Assembly (NCBI GenBank): GCA_019358835.1
Contig: JAHHIH010000007.1
Location: 124,001 to 188,000, forward strand
Direction: 5' to 3'
DNA from: Tildeniella torsiva UHER 1998/13D
GTDB taxonomy: Bacteria > Cyanobacteriota > Cyanobacteriia > Phormidesmidales > Phormidesmidaceae
DNA: 64,000 nucleotides
Shown: one piece after another, positions 52,935 to 60,799 of the stretch
Numbering within the stretch: the first letter of the stretch is position 1
How the letters are laid out: each line of letters begins with the position of its first letter
Notes under the pieces: generated by a model
Database searches by the model: none
What the model saw: the letters and a program-made list of their open reading frames with translations, nothing else
What the model was told of the DNA's origin: nothing
Position numbers and translations under genes: made by a program

Positions 52935-53264
52935 ATGCAGACTAGCGAACTCCAGTGGACAATACAGGAGCAGTCTATTGCCAGGGCCGCCTTTGACCAG
53001 GCCTACCAGCGAGAAATTCAGGCATTGGTACAGGTGGTAAGAGAACAGGCGAGTTCTATTGCTAGTACTGAAGACGTTTGGCAGCTGCACGACTTTCTCA
53101 GCGCCCGTCGGCACGAGCTTGACGGCAAGTATGACGATCGAGAGTCAGCGCTGCTATTTGTGTTTGCTGATCTGATTAAAGAAGGATGGCTTAGCCTTGG
53201 TGACCTAGACGGGCTAAATGCTGTCAAGCTATCTAAGATAACTGCGCTCACTCGCATGATGTAA
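52935..53264 (+). CDS. frp: Fluorescence recovery protein FRP
   Basis: 109-residue all-helical dimer that binds the C-terminal domain of active OCP and speeds its return to the orange form. The functional helix is EDVWQLHDFLSARRHELDGK, with Trp49, His52, Asp53 and Arg58/59 corresponding to the Trp50/Asp54/Arg60 region of the Synechocystis protein. It continues as KYDDRESALLFVFADLIKEG. It is on the same strand as ocp, but with terminators between, so it likely has its own promoter. Confidence 0.93.
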   Translation: MQTSELQWTIQEQSIARAAFDQAYQREIQALVQVVREQASSIASTEDVWQLHDFLSARRHELDGKYDDRESALLFVFADLIKEGWLSLGDLDGLNAVKLSKITALTRMM

Positions 53265-53542
53265 GGCCTTGACCCTGCTTACTAGGGACTGTTGTTGACT
53301 GACCGCTAATGGATCAAAATTAGCGGTCGCAACTCCTAGCCTGGTTGTCTGGCCGGGCGTGGCAACGCTTAGGGGAACGCAAGAAAATAAGGTACCCATT
53401 GCCATCTCTCCTATTGGTGCATTGCTACGTGAATGCACCTTACACAGAGCAATACTTCCGTTACTTTATTTAACCTCACATCCCCTATGGGACAAGGCTT
53501 TTTGCCGGAAATGGACAACACGTCCTCAACCCACGGTTGACA
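53265..53542. other. Gene-free stretch after frp, with a hairpin
   Basis: 278 bases. GACCGCTAAT (53301-53310) pairs with ATTAGCGGTC (53319-53328) without a T-run. The open frame from 53359 covers repeat-like and terminator sequence and is not a gene. Confidence 0.5.
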
Positions 53543-53583
53543 GCAAAAAAGCGGAGAGTAAATTTTACTCTCCGCTTTTTTGC
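53543..53583. terminator. Bidirectional terminator between frp and hli
   Basis: A near-perfect 41-base palindrome: GCAAAAAAGCGGAGAGTAAA (53543-53562) and its complement at 53564-53583, with A-runs and T-runs at the ends. It serves frp on the plus strand and the small hli gene on the minus strand. Confidence 0.9.
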
Positions 53584-53610
53584 TATTTAGTTGTCAAAGA
53601 TGTAGATGAC

Positions 53611-53754
53611 TTACATTAACCCGATTTGAGACAGGATGCCTTGGCCGGTCAGAAACTCGGTGGCAACACCAATTACAAATCCCAGCATTGCCAAACGGCC
53701 GTTCCAGGTTTCTGCAAAATCTACAAAGCCGAACTTGGTATCTTTGGTTTCCAT
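53611..53754 (-). CDS. hli: High-light-inducible protein (47 residues)
   Basis: Small single-helix member of the LHC-like superfamily, found by translating the gap. It begins METKDTKFGFVDFAETWNGR and holds the pigment-binding motif [12 protein letters not shown], then a helix (AMLGFVIGVATEFLTGQG). Hlips bind chlorophyll and carotenoid at photosystem II intermediates or at ChlG complexes, and dissipate energy. GGAGATA lies upstream of the ATG. An A/T palindrome near 53797-53812 (GTTACTTAACGTAAC) lies about 45 bases upstream, a degenerate HLR1 candidate. Confidence 0.92.
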   Translation of the reverse strand: METKDTKFGFVDFAETWNGRLAMLGFVIGVATEFLTGQGILSQIGLM

Positions 53755-53912
53755 GGTGGATATCTCCTAAATGATTAGAGGGGCGAGATCAATATCCTGT
53801 TACTTAACGTAACATAGATTTTTTGAGGCGTGGTGTGGAAACGATGACTTTTTTGGTGGTGACAATTTAATCGCCCACGTTGTCAGTCCTCGCTCAAACC
53901 CAGCAAGACTAT

Positions 53913-54125
53913 TTACAGACTGGTTAGCCAGGTGACAATGCCGTGGCCTGTGGCTGCTTCAAACAGCATTGCAGACACAAAGCCCAGCATGGCTAGGCGA
54001 CCGTTGAGCTTTTCAGCATATTCGCTGAAGCCAAACTGCTGGCTGTCATCGACGTAAACCTTGGGTTCAACGGCAAAGTTGTTCAGACGACCGCCCTCTT
54101 CGGTGGTGTAACCGTTAGTGGTCAT
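53913..54125 (-). CDS. hli: High-light-inducible protein with extended N-terminus (HliA/B or Psb34-like arm)
   Basis: 70 residues from the ATG at 54125 (GGAG 8 bases upstream). The N-terminal arm [20 protein letters not shown] is shared by HliA/HliB and Psb34, which compete for CP47. It is followed by the pigment-binding helix [20 protein letters not shown]. It lies 158 bases upstream of the shorter hli gene on the same strand and has an HLR1 element about 30-47 bases before its start. Confidence 0.93.
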   Translation of the reverse strand: MTTNGYTTEEGGRLNNFAVEPKVYVDDSQQFGFSEYAEKLNGRLAMLGFVSAMLFEAATGHGIVTWLTSL

Positions 54126-54154
54126 AGGGTATTCTCCGTTGCTTCTGTAGTGCC

Positions 54155-54172
54155 ATTGTAACGCAATGTAAA
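54155..54172 (-). promoter_or_regulatory. HLR1 element (RpaB-binding site) upstream of hli
   Basis: On the minus strand the sequence is TTTACATT-GC-GTTACAAT: two copies of (G/T)TTACA(T/A)(T/A) separated by two bases, exactly the HLR1 consensus bound by the response regulator RpaB at high-light genes. A further half-site lies on the plus strand near 54189-54196. Confidence 0.75.
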
Positions 54173-54308
54173 CAAATATTGCAAACCTCTTTACATTTTT
54201 GAGCAGTTGAGGCGCGCTGTACATTGGCTATGGCTAACCTTGGCTCACTGATTTCGGGGAGTGAGCCAAGGTAGAAATCTGGGTGCTGAACTACTAACGG
54301 CAAGGACA

Positions 54309-55073
54309 ATGACTTTAATTGATTTACAGGGCCGCACGGTGTTGGTGACGGGAGCCTCGCGGGGGATTGGGGCGGCGATCGCCCGTACGCTGCACGAGGC
54401 TGGAGCGGCGGTTATTCTTCACTACAGTCAGGGTGAAGCCGAGACTAAACAGCTCGCCGCTGATCTGGGGCATGAACGCACTCACCTGGTGCGCGCCGAT
54501 TTGGCAGTGCCGGAGGCAGCCCTAGAGTTATGGGAACAGTCCCTAGCCTGGCGAGGTAGCGTGAACGCTGTGATCAACAATGCCGCTACTATGCCTGCCG
54601 CCTCAATCACCGCAGAGTGGGATCAGTGGACGACGGCCTGGCAAGAGACGCTTCAGGTCAACCTTGTGGCTATGGCCGATCTGTGTCGAGAGGCGATTCG
54701 CCACTTTCAGGCTCAGGGGGGCGGCACGTTGGTTAACTTGGCGAGTCGGGCGGCGTTTCGGGGGGATGGGCCAGAGTTTATGGCCTATGCGGCATCGAAG
54801 GGCGGGGTGATTGGGCTGACCCGCTCAATCGCGAAGGGGTTTGCGGCGGATGGGGTGCGGGCCTATGCGATCGCCCCTGGGTTTGTGCGTACCGATCGCA
54901 TTGAGCAGGTGATGGCGGAGCGGGGGGCGGAGTATGTGACGCGGGATATTCCGATGGGGGCTCCGGCGGAGCCGCAGGATATTGCTAATTTGGTGGCGTT
55001 TTTGGTGGCGGGGTTAGCGCCCCATGCGACGGGGGCGACGTTTGATGTGAATGGGGCATCGTATTTTCACTAG
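54309..55073 (+). CDS. SDR-family oxidoreductase
   Basis: 254 residues from the ATG at 54309; the frame is open from 54261. Classical short-chain dehydrogenase: cofactor loop VTGASRGIGAAIA, NNAA motif (VINNAATMPA), catalytic Ser in NLASRAAFRG and the YxxxK motif in YAASKGGVIGL. The C-terminus (DIPMGAPAEPQDIANLVAFL, GATFDVNGASYFH) resembles FabG-like 3-oxoacyl-ACP reductases, but a dedicated fabG usually sits elsewhere in cyanobacteria, so the substrate is open. Confidence 0.87.
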   Translation: MTLIDLQGRTVLVTGASRGIGAAIARTLHEAGAAVILHYSQGEAETKQLAADLGHERTHLVRADLAVPEAALELWEQSLAWRGSVNAVINNAATMPAASITAEWDQWTTAWQETLQVNLVAMADLCREAIRHFQAQGGGTLVNLASRAAFRGDGPEFMAYAASKGGVIGLTRSIAKGFAADGVRAYAIAPGFVRTDRIEQVMAERGAEYVTRDIPMGAPAEPQDIANLVAFLVAGLAPHATGATFDVNGASYFH

Positions 55074-55386
55074 AGAACCGCAATAGATTGCTCCCCTCGC
55101 CCTCTGGGAGAGGGGCTGGGGGTGAGGGCAGGTTTTCTCGGCTAAAAATCTGGGCTTGCGGCGCACAATTGGGGTCAAAGCCAGATCTGCTTCCGGGGCC
55201 ATTTTGCTGGCCCCAGACCCCCGTCAACAAGGACGTTCCGTCGTCCTTGACCTCACGGAAAGGATGGGCCGATCATCGGTTTAAACTTCCATCTTGCAAA
55301 TTGGCCTGTGGGCGACATTCACCGCTAACTTCCCCAATCCCTCACCTTCCTCATCTCCTTACCTTCCTCACCAACCCGTCCACTCC
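55074..55386. other. Intergenic region built from repeats
   Basis: 313 bases containing the CCCCTCGCCCTCTGGGAGAG-type palindromic repeat (55093-55128) and a hairpin CAAGGACG/CGTCCTTG (55228-55249). A C/T-rich tract (55312-55386) follows. Open frames across it only translate these repeats. Confidence 0.6.
55093..55128. repeat. Palindromic GC-rich intergenic repeat
   Basis: CCCCTCGCCCTC-TGG-GAGAGGGGCTGGGGGTGAGGG. This is a repeat type widespread between bacterial genes, whose translation gives the familiar false peptide PSPSGRGAGGEG. Confidence 0.7.
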
Positions 55387-56625
55387 CTACTCTTTACTCC
55401 ACTTCACCTCTGGAGGCTTCGTCTGCACCAGCAGCTTCCCGCGCGAAAACACGTGGGTGACGGTAGCGCGGCGACGGATTGCATCGTAGGGGCTGTCGGC
55501 ATCGAGAACGATGAGGTTGGCGGGTTTGCCGACTGCGAGGCCGTAGGAGTCTTGTAGAGCTAGGGTTTGAGCGCCGTTGGTGGTGATCATGTCGTAGCAG
55601 GCGGCGATTTCGTCTTGGCCGGTCATTTGGCAGACGTGGACGGCCATGGAAGCGACATCGAGCATATTGCCGGTGCCCAGGTTGTACCAGGGGTCTTGCA
55701 CGCAGTCGTGGCCGAGGCTGACGTTGAGGCCCTGCTGCCAGAGTTCTTTAACGCGGGTGACGCCGCGCCGTTTGGGGTAGGTGTCGGTGCGGCCCTGGAG
55801 GGTGATGTTGATCAGCGGGTTGGCGATGAAGTTGATGTTGGAGCGGGCCAGCAGACCCATGAGCTTGAAGGCGTAGGCGTTGTTATAGCTGGCAAAGGCA
55901 GTGGTGTGGCTGGCGGTGACGCGGGAACCAAGACCCGATCGCAGGGCGCAGGCGGCGACCACTTCTAAAAAGCGCGACTGGTCGTCGTCGATTTCGTCGC
56001 AGTGGATGTCGATCAGGCGATCGTACTGCTGGGCCAGCTCAAAGATGCGGTGCACCGACTGCACACCGTCTTCGCGGGTCATCTCGTAGTGGGGAATGCC
56101 GCCAACGGCGTCGGCCCCCAGCTTCAGGGCTTCTTCCATCAGGTCAAGGTTGCCGGGGCTGCCGTAGAGGCCGTCTTGGGGAAAGGCAACGACTTGTACG
56201 GTGATCCAGTCTTTGACGGCGTCGCGGACTTCGAGCAGGGCTTTAAGGGCGGTGAGGCTGGTTTCGCTGACGTCGGCATGGCTGCGGACAAAGAGCACTC
56301 CCTGCTGGGCCTGGAGCTTGAGGGTGGCGATCGCCCGCGCTTTGACATCCTCTAGGGTGAGGGACTGTTTGCGATCGCGCCAGATTTCAATGCCCTCAAA
56401 CAGGGTGCCGCTCTGGTTCCAGCGGGGCTGACCGGCAGTGAGCGCTGAGTCGAGGTGAATGTGCGATTCCACAAAGGGCGGGCTCACTAGCTTGCCGCCC
56501 AGGGCAATCTCTTGGGGGGCGGCAATGGGTAGGTGGGGTTCCACGGCCTGAATGCGGCCATCTTTGAGGCCAATCTCGACCGTCTCGCCGCTGGGCAACT
56601 TACCGTCCCGCAAAATAATGTCCAT
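55387..56625 (-). CDS. codA: Cytosine deaminase-like amidohydrolase
   Basis: 412 residues from the ATG at 56625, with AAGGA 7 bases upstream. Amidohydrolase TIM barrel: metal motif FVESHIHLDSALTAGQPRWN, HCDEIDDDQSRFLEVVAACA, metal His in RVTASHTTAFASY, and the catalytic Asp in SLGHDCVQDPWYNLGTGNM. The HCDE and GHDxxxDPW patterns match cytosine deaminase/isoguanine deaminase (CodA). It would salvage pyrimidine bases; related enzymes act on other N-heterocycles, so the exact substrate is tentative. Confidence 0.83.
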   Translation of the reverse strand: MDIILRDGKLPSGETVEIGLKDGRIQAVEPHLPIAAPQEIALGGKLVSPPFVESHIHLDSALTAGQPRWNQSGTLFEGIEIWRDRKQSLTLEDVKARAIATLKLQAQQGVLFVRSHADVSETSLTALKALLEVRDAVKDWITVQVVAFPQDGLYGSPGNLDLMEEALKLGADAVGGIPHYEMTREDGVQSVHRIFELAQQYDRLIDIHCDEIDDDQSRFLEVVAACALRSGLGSRVTASHTTAFASYNNAYAFKLMGLLARSNINFIANPLINITLQGRTDTYPKRRGVTRVKELWQQGLNVSLGHDCVQDPWYNLGTGNMLDVASMAVHVCQMTGQDEIAACYDMITTNGAQTLALQDSYGLAVGKPANLIVLDADSPYDAIRRRATVTHVFSRGKLLVQTKPPEVKWSKE

Positions 56626-56721
56626 GGCTGCTTCCTTCGGTGCGTTGCCCCCTATTGTTATGGCGACTATACCAACTCCATCCCGGATAGCGATAGCCTG
56701 GCGCGTGATCCCCAAGTAAAA

Positions 56722-56756
56722 ATCCCCGACGCTGCCTGTAGGGCAAGGTCGGGGAT
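56722..56756 (-). terminator. Intrinsic terminator of the zinc-ribbon gene
   Basis: A 9-bp stem (ATCCCCGAC at 56722-56730 with GTCGGGGAT at 56748-56756) and an inner TGCC/GGCA pair. On the minus strand it is followed by TTTTTAC. Confidence 0.75.
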
Positions 56757-56822
56757 AGCGGTTTTCAAGGGCCTAGGAGGGAAGAACCCCAGGCTGATGC
56801 CGGTCGATTGGTCGAGCCTACG

Positions 56823-57011
56823 CTAGCAAGCTGAAGCGGCAAATAAACCCGGCGCGTGGGCCTCAATTACGTTGCCAGTGCGGGCACAGGTAATCATGAG
56901 GTAGTCGCAGGCGGCGCACTGGGTTCGCACCAGCTGGTCGGGGGTGATGTGGTGCCTTTCAGCTAGATGTCCACAGTTGGGGCAATGTACTTGTTGAGAA
57001 TGACCAATCAT
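56823..57011 (-). CDS. Small zinc-ribbon protein
   Basis: 62 residues from the ATG at 57011; the longer frame to 57140 translates an A/T-rich upstream region. Two CxxC knuckles (HCPNCGHLAER and TQCAACDYLMI), about 20 residues apart, would hold one zinc ion. The C-terminus TGNVIEAHAPG is tidy and folded-looking. Similar short cyanobacterial proteins are sometimes mislabelled as PriA; no helicase domain exists here. Function unknown. Confidence 0.7.
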   Translation of the reverse strand: MIGHSQQVHCPNCGHLAERHHITPDQLVRTQCAACDYLMITCARTGNVIEAHAPGLFAASAC

Positions 57012-57507
57012 TTTGTGACTCCGGCAGCTTTTTGCAGAATAAGTAAGGGATATTATTTGGAGGCTAGTCTTGTTAAAAATAATTCTCGCAATGGACAAAT
57101 GCACTGCGAGAATTACCTGGGCGATACTCAAAAATCGCAAGCCAAAATCTTGTCTTCCCTGTGTTTATTATCACCTCGTTTTTTTTGAGGCGCAACTTTA
57201 TTTTATAAATCCTTAATCTTGGGATCAAGCCCAGGGCAATGATCCCCGCCTTTAGATAGAGCAGACAGGCTTGAGATTGATGCCACGGTTTGCAGCCCTA
57301 AGTTGACGAATAGTGATGGTCTGGTGTGGGTATCTAACAATCTATGGGTGTGGATCCCTGCCTTTTTGCTCCAATTTTGGGGATCGCTAATTTTTCTAGA
57401 GTCATTGTGATTAGGTTCGCAGTGAAGAAGATAAGTTTTTCATGCTTGATGTGACGCTATAGTCCATCTGTGCTTCGATACGGTTTCCGTTCAATTCTCG
57501 ATGGGCT
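57012..57507. other. Long A/T-rich intergenic region
   Basis: 496 bases between divergent genes, clearly more A/T-rich than its surroundings. Open frames here are short and unconvincing. I see no tRNA, tmRNA or RNase P signature and no strong hairpin. It contains the two promoters; a small RNA cannot be excluded. Confidence 0.5.
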
Positions 57508-58371
<864 letters not shown>

Positions 58372-58424
58372 GTGGGGAGGGTGGGGTAGGTGAAAGTCTA
58401 AAATTCTTGATCCCCCCATCACCC

Positions 58425-60242
58425 TCACCTCCCCAAACTCTGCCGGGCACGCTGGCGCAGTTCCTTGGCTGGGGCATAGTCGGGGTCAATCTGCAGGGCT
58501 TTCTCTAGGGCGACAATCGCCTGGTCGTAGCGCTGGAGAGACCAGGTGGCTTCGCCGCGTACGGTCCAGGCCTCGGCTGACTCGCGGTTGCGGGCGATCG
58601 CCTGGTCGATGGCGGCGATCGCCTCGGCGGAGCGCCCCAGCTTTTGCAGCACGCGACCCCGATCCAGCCAGGCCTCAAACATGGCTGGCATCAGGCGATT
58701 GGTGCTCTCGTACAGCGCTAGGGCAGCCAGCAGCTTTCCCTGCTGTTCTTCGGCGTTGCCCTTGCTGCGTACGGCCTCAGGGTAATAGGTGCTGTAGGCA
58801 AGGGCATCGTCGCAGGCGGCAATGGCCTCTAGGGGGCGTTTGAGGGCAATCAGGGCTCGGCAGCGCCCGAGGTAGGCGGGTGCGTAGTCTGCCTGGCTCT
58901 CGACGGCTTCGTTGTAAGTAACCAAGGCGTCGGGGTAGCGGCCCTGGTGGCGCAGGCGATCGCCCTGGCGAGTCAAGTAGGCGGCTTTTTCCTCGGGGGG
59001 CAGCAGCAGGCCAAAATCGGTGGTTAGGGTGGGAATGGCCGCTGCTTGAAACGGCACGACAGCCCCTGGATTGGGCTCAAAGGCAATGGTCATACCGCTG
59101 CGCCAAAGCACTAAGAGGCTGAGCGTTCCCAACAGGCTGCCGACGACCATCGCTCGACGGCGGCTAGAGGGGTTTAGCTCCTCCACCGCAGGCTCTGAGG
59201 GCGTTAGCGGCACCGCGCCATTGCTGCCGTAGGCCAAATCGACCGGAAACAGAGAGGTAGAGTCTTGATCGTCGGCAAAGGCCGTGGGCTCTGAGGTCTC
59301 GCTCGGGCCGATGTCGGTGTCGGTGTCGTCATCGGGGAAGGTTGGCCCGCGCCCATTGGCTCCCTTCATCCAGGTTTGGTAGATTTGGCTGCCCACCAGC
59401 CCGTGGAGGGGGTTGGGCAGGTTTTGCAGGGCTTCGAGGGCCTCTTGTGCGGTGGGGTAGCGATCGCGAAAGTCGTAGCGCACCATTTTGTCGAGCACCG
59501 CCGCCAGCGACGACGACACCGTCGGGGCGTGCTGACGCCAGGCTAGCTCGCTAGTAACTGGGTCTTCTTCTATCTTTTGGGGATGAATGCCGGTCAATGC
59601 CCGAATACCGAGAATTCCTACGGCATACACGTCGCTGCTAAAGCGCGGCTTGCCCGCATACTGCTCGTTGGGCATATAGCCATGGGTGCCAATGGCCACG
59701 GTGATGTTGGTGGCCCCGGTTTCGGCATCGAGTAGGGGAGACGAAGTCACCTGCTTAACCGCCCCGAAGTCGATCAGTACCAGCTTGCCATCGCGGTGGC
59801 GGCGAATTAGATTGGAGGGCTTAATGTCGCGGTGAATCACCTGCTGGCGGTGCACAAAGGAGAGAATCTCCAGCACCTCTTGCAGCAGCAGTATCACCCG
59901 CGTTTCTGACCAGGGCTTGCCCTCTTCGACCTGACGGTTGAGGCGACTGCCCTCAATGTATTCCTGCGCTAGGTAAAACTCCTGCCCCTCTTCAAAGTGG
60001 GCCATCAGCGACGGAATTTGGGGATGGTTGCCCAGCTGATAGAGCACCCGCGCCTCGGTGTCGAACAGCCGCCGCGCCATGTCGAGGGTGCCTGTATCCT
60101 TGTCCTGCACCTTGAGCTGCTTGATCACACATCGCGGGTGGTTCGGCAGGTGAATATCGGTCACCAAAAAGGTGCGGCTGAACCCCCCTGACCCCAGCCG
60201 CCGGACAACTTGGTACCGTCCTCCCAATAGTGTTTGCTCCAT
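58425..60242 (-). CDS. Membrane-anchored Ser/Thr protein kinase with TPR repeats
   Basis: 605 residues. The N-terminal Hanks-type kinase has GSGGFSRTFLVTD (Gly loop), CVIKQLKV (Lys), VIHRDIKPSNLIRR (catalytic loop), VLIDFGAVKQVTSS (DFG) and AIGTHGYMPNEQYAGKP, the cyanobacterial PknB/Spk type. A single hydrophobic segment follows at about residues 366-385, then three to four TPR units (about 430-600: YPDALVTYNEAVESQADYAP, AEAIAAIDQAIARNRESAEA, YDQAIVALEKALQIDPDYAP). The TPRs would be outside the membrane and could sense or bind a partner. Confidence 0.92.
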   Translation of the reverse strand: MEQTLLGGRYQVVRRLGSGGFSRTFLVTDIHLPNHPRCVIKQLKVQDKDTGTLDMARRLFDTEARVLYQLGNHPQIPSLMAHFEEGQEFYLAQEYIEGSRLNRQVEEGKPWSETRVILLLQEVLEILSFVHRQQVIHRDIKPSNLIRRHRDGKLVLIDFGAVKQVTSSPLLDAETGATNITVAIGTHGYMPNEQYAGKPRFSSDVYAVGILGIRALTGIHPQKIEEDPVTSELAWRQHAPTVSSSLAAVLDKMVRYDFRDRYPTAQEALEALQNLPNPLHGLVGSQIYQTWMKGANGRGPTFPDDDTDTDIGPSETSEPTAFADDQDSTSLFPVDLAYGSNGAVPLTPSEPAVEELNPSSRRRAMVVGSLLGTLSLLVLWRSGMTIAFEPNPGAVVPFQAAAIPTLTTDFGLLLPPEEKAAYLTRQGDRLRHQGRYPDALVTYNEAVESQADYAPAYLGRCRALIALKRPLEAIAACDDALAYSTYYPEAVRSKGNAEEQQGKLLAALALYESTNRLMPAMFEAWLDRGRVLQKLGRSAEAIAAIDQAIARNRESAEAWTVRGEATWSLQRYDQAIVALEKALQIDPDYAPAKELRQRARQSLGR

Positions 60243-60799
60243 GCTGCCCAGAATATCTTTGTCAGCCTGGCCATTTAACCACAGCTCTACACCGGCCCCC
60301 AGTGCCTGAGGGGATATCCACTAGTGGCCTGGTTGCCGACGGGCGATTATAGAGCTGCCACCGACCTAAGCATATCCCAACTAAAAAACAGCCTTTCCAA
60401 GGACGCGAACCCGGCCTGTTGAGCCGGTCGCGGTGAGATCCCGGACAAGTATTGAGTTGGAACACTCTAATATAAACGTTGGCTCTTGGCCCCTAGGTCA
60501 GGGGGTGAAGTCGAACTGTTGATGTCAAATCGCACCACCGATGCACCAGTTTTTAGTGTAGGGCCTGAAGGTCTTCCCTGAACTGACGCCGACGGGCAAC
60601 CCCCGGTGGTCTTACACATCCTTTACAGCACTTTATCTTAAGTTTCTAAAGCTGTGGTTTCGTTTTGGGGGCGCAAGAGCGATCCCCCAGGACGAAACCA
60701 CACCACGATTTTGGGCAAGCTAAATCTATCGCTGCGATCGCCCCCGTTGAGGGGTTGGCTCTATGCTTTTGATACCTCCGTTTCGTTACCCCTGACCCT
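60243..60799. other. Intergenic region with structured elements
   Basis: 557 bases between the divergent kinase and PAS-GGDEF-EAL genes. It holds a hairpin at 60404-60432 (CGCGA/TCGCG outside CCGGC/GCCGG) and a larger one at 60653-60702. It could encode a small RNA or a long leader; no tRNA or known riboswitch consensus is visible. Confidence 0.5.
60653..60702 (+). promoter_or_regulatory. Long compound hairpin in the leader of the GGDEF-EAL gene
   Basis: TGTGGTTTCG (60653-60662) pairs perfectly with 60693-60702. Inside it TGGGGG (60666-60671) pairs with CCCCCA (60684-60689), with a CGC/GCG tip around AAGA. It lies 98 bases upstream of the start codon, and no T-run follows. Confidence 0.6.

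Noticed and set aside
53359-53619. Open frame of 86 codons after frp
   Set aside because: It translates the bidirectional terminator and repeat sequence, and runs antisense into the end of the hli gene.
55088-55489. Plus-strand open frame beginning MLPSPSGRGAGGEG
   Set aside because: This peptide is the well-known false translation of a palindromic intergenic repeat; the rest runs antisense into the cytosine-deaminase-like gene.
60404-60432. Possible tRNA or 6S RNA in the kinase-GGDEF gap
   Set aside because: The hairpin has no T-arm, anticodon arm or CCA-type end, and I see no 6S-like closed stem. A covariance-model search (Infernal) would settle it.
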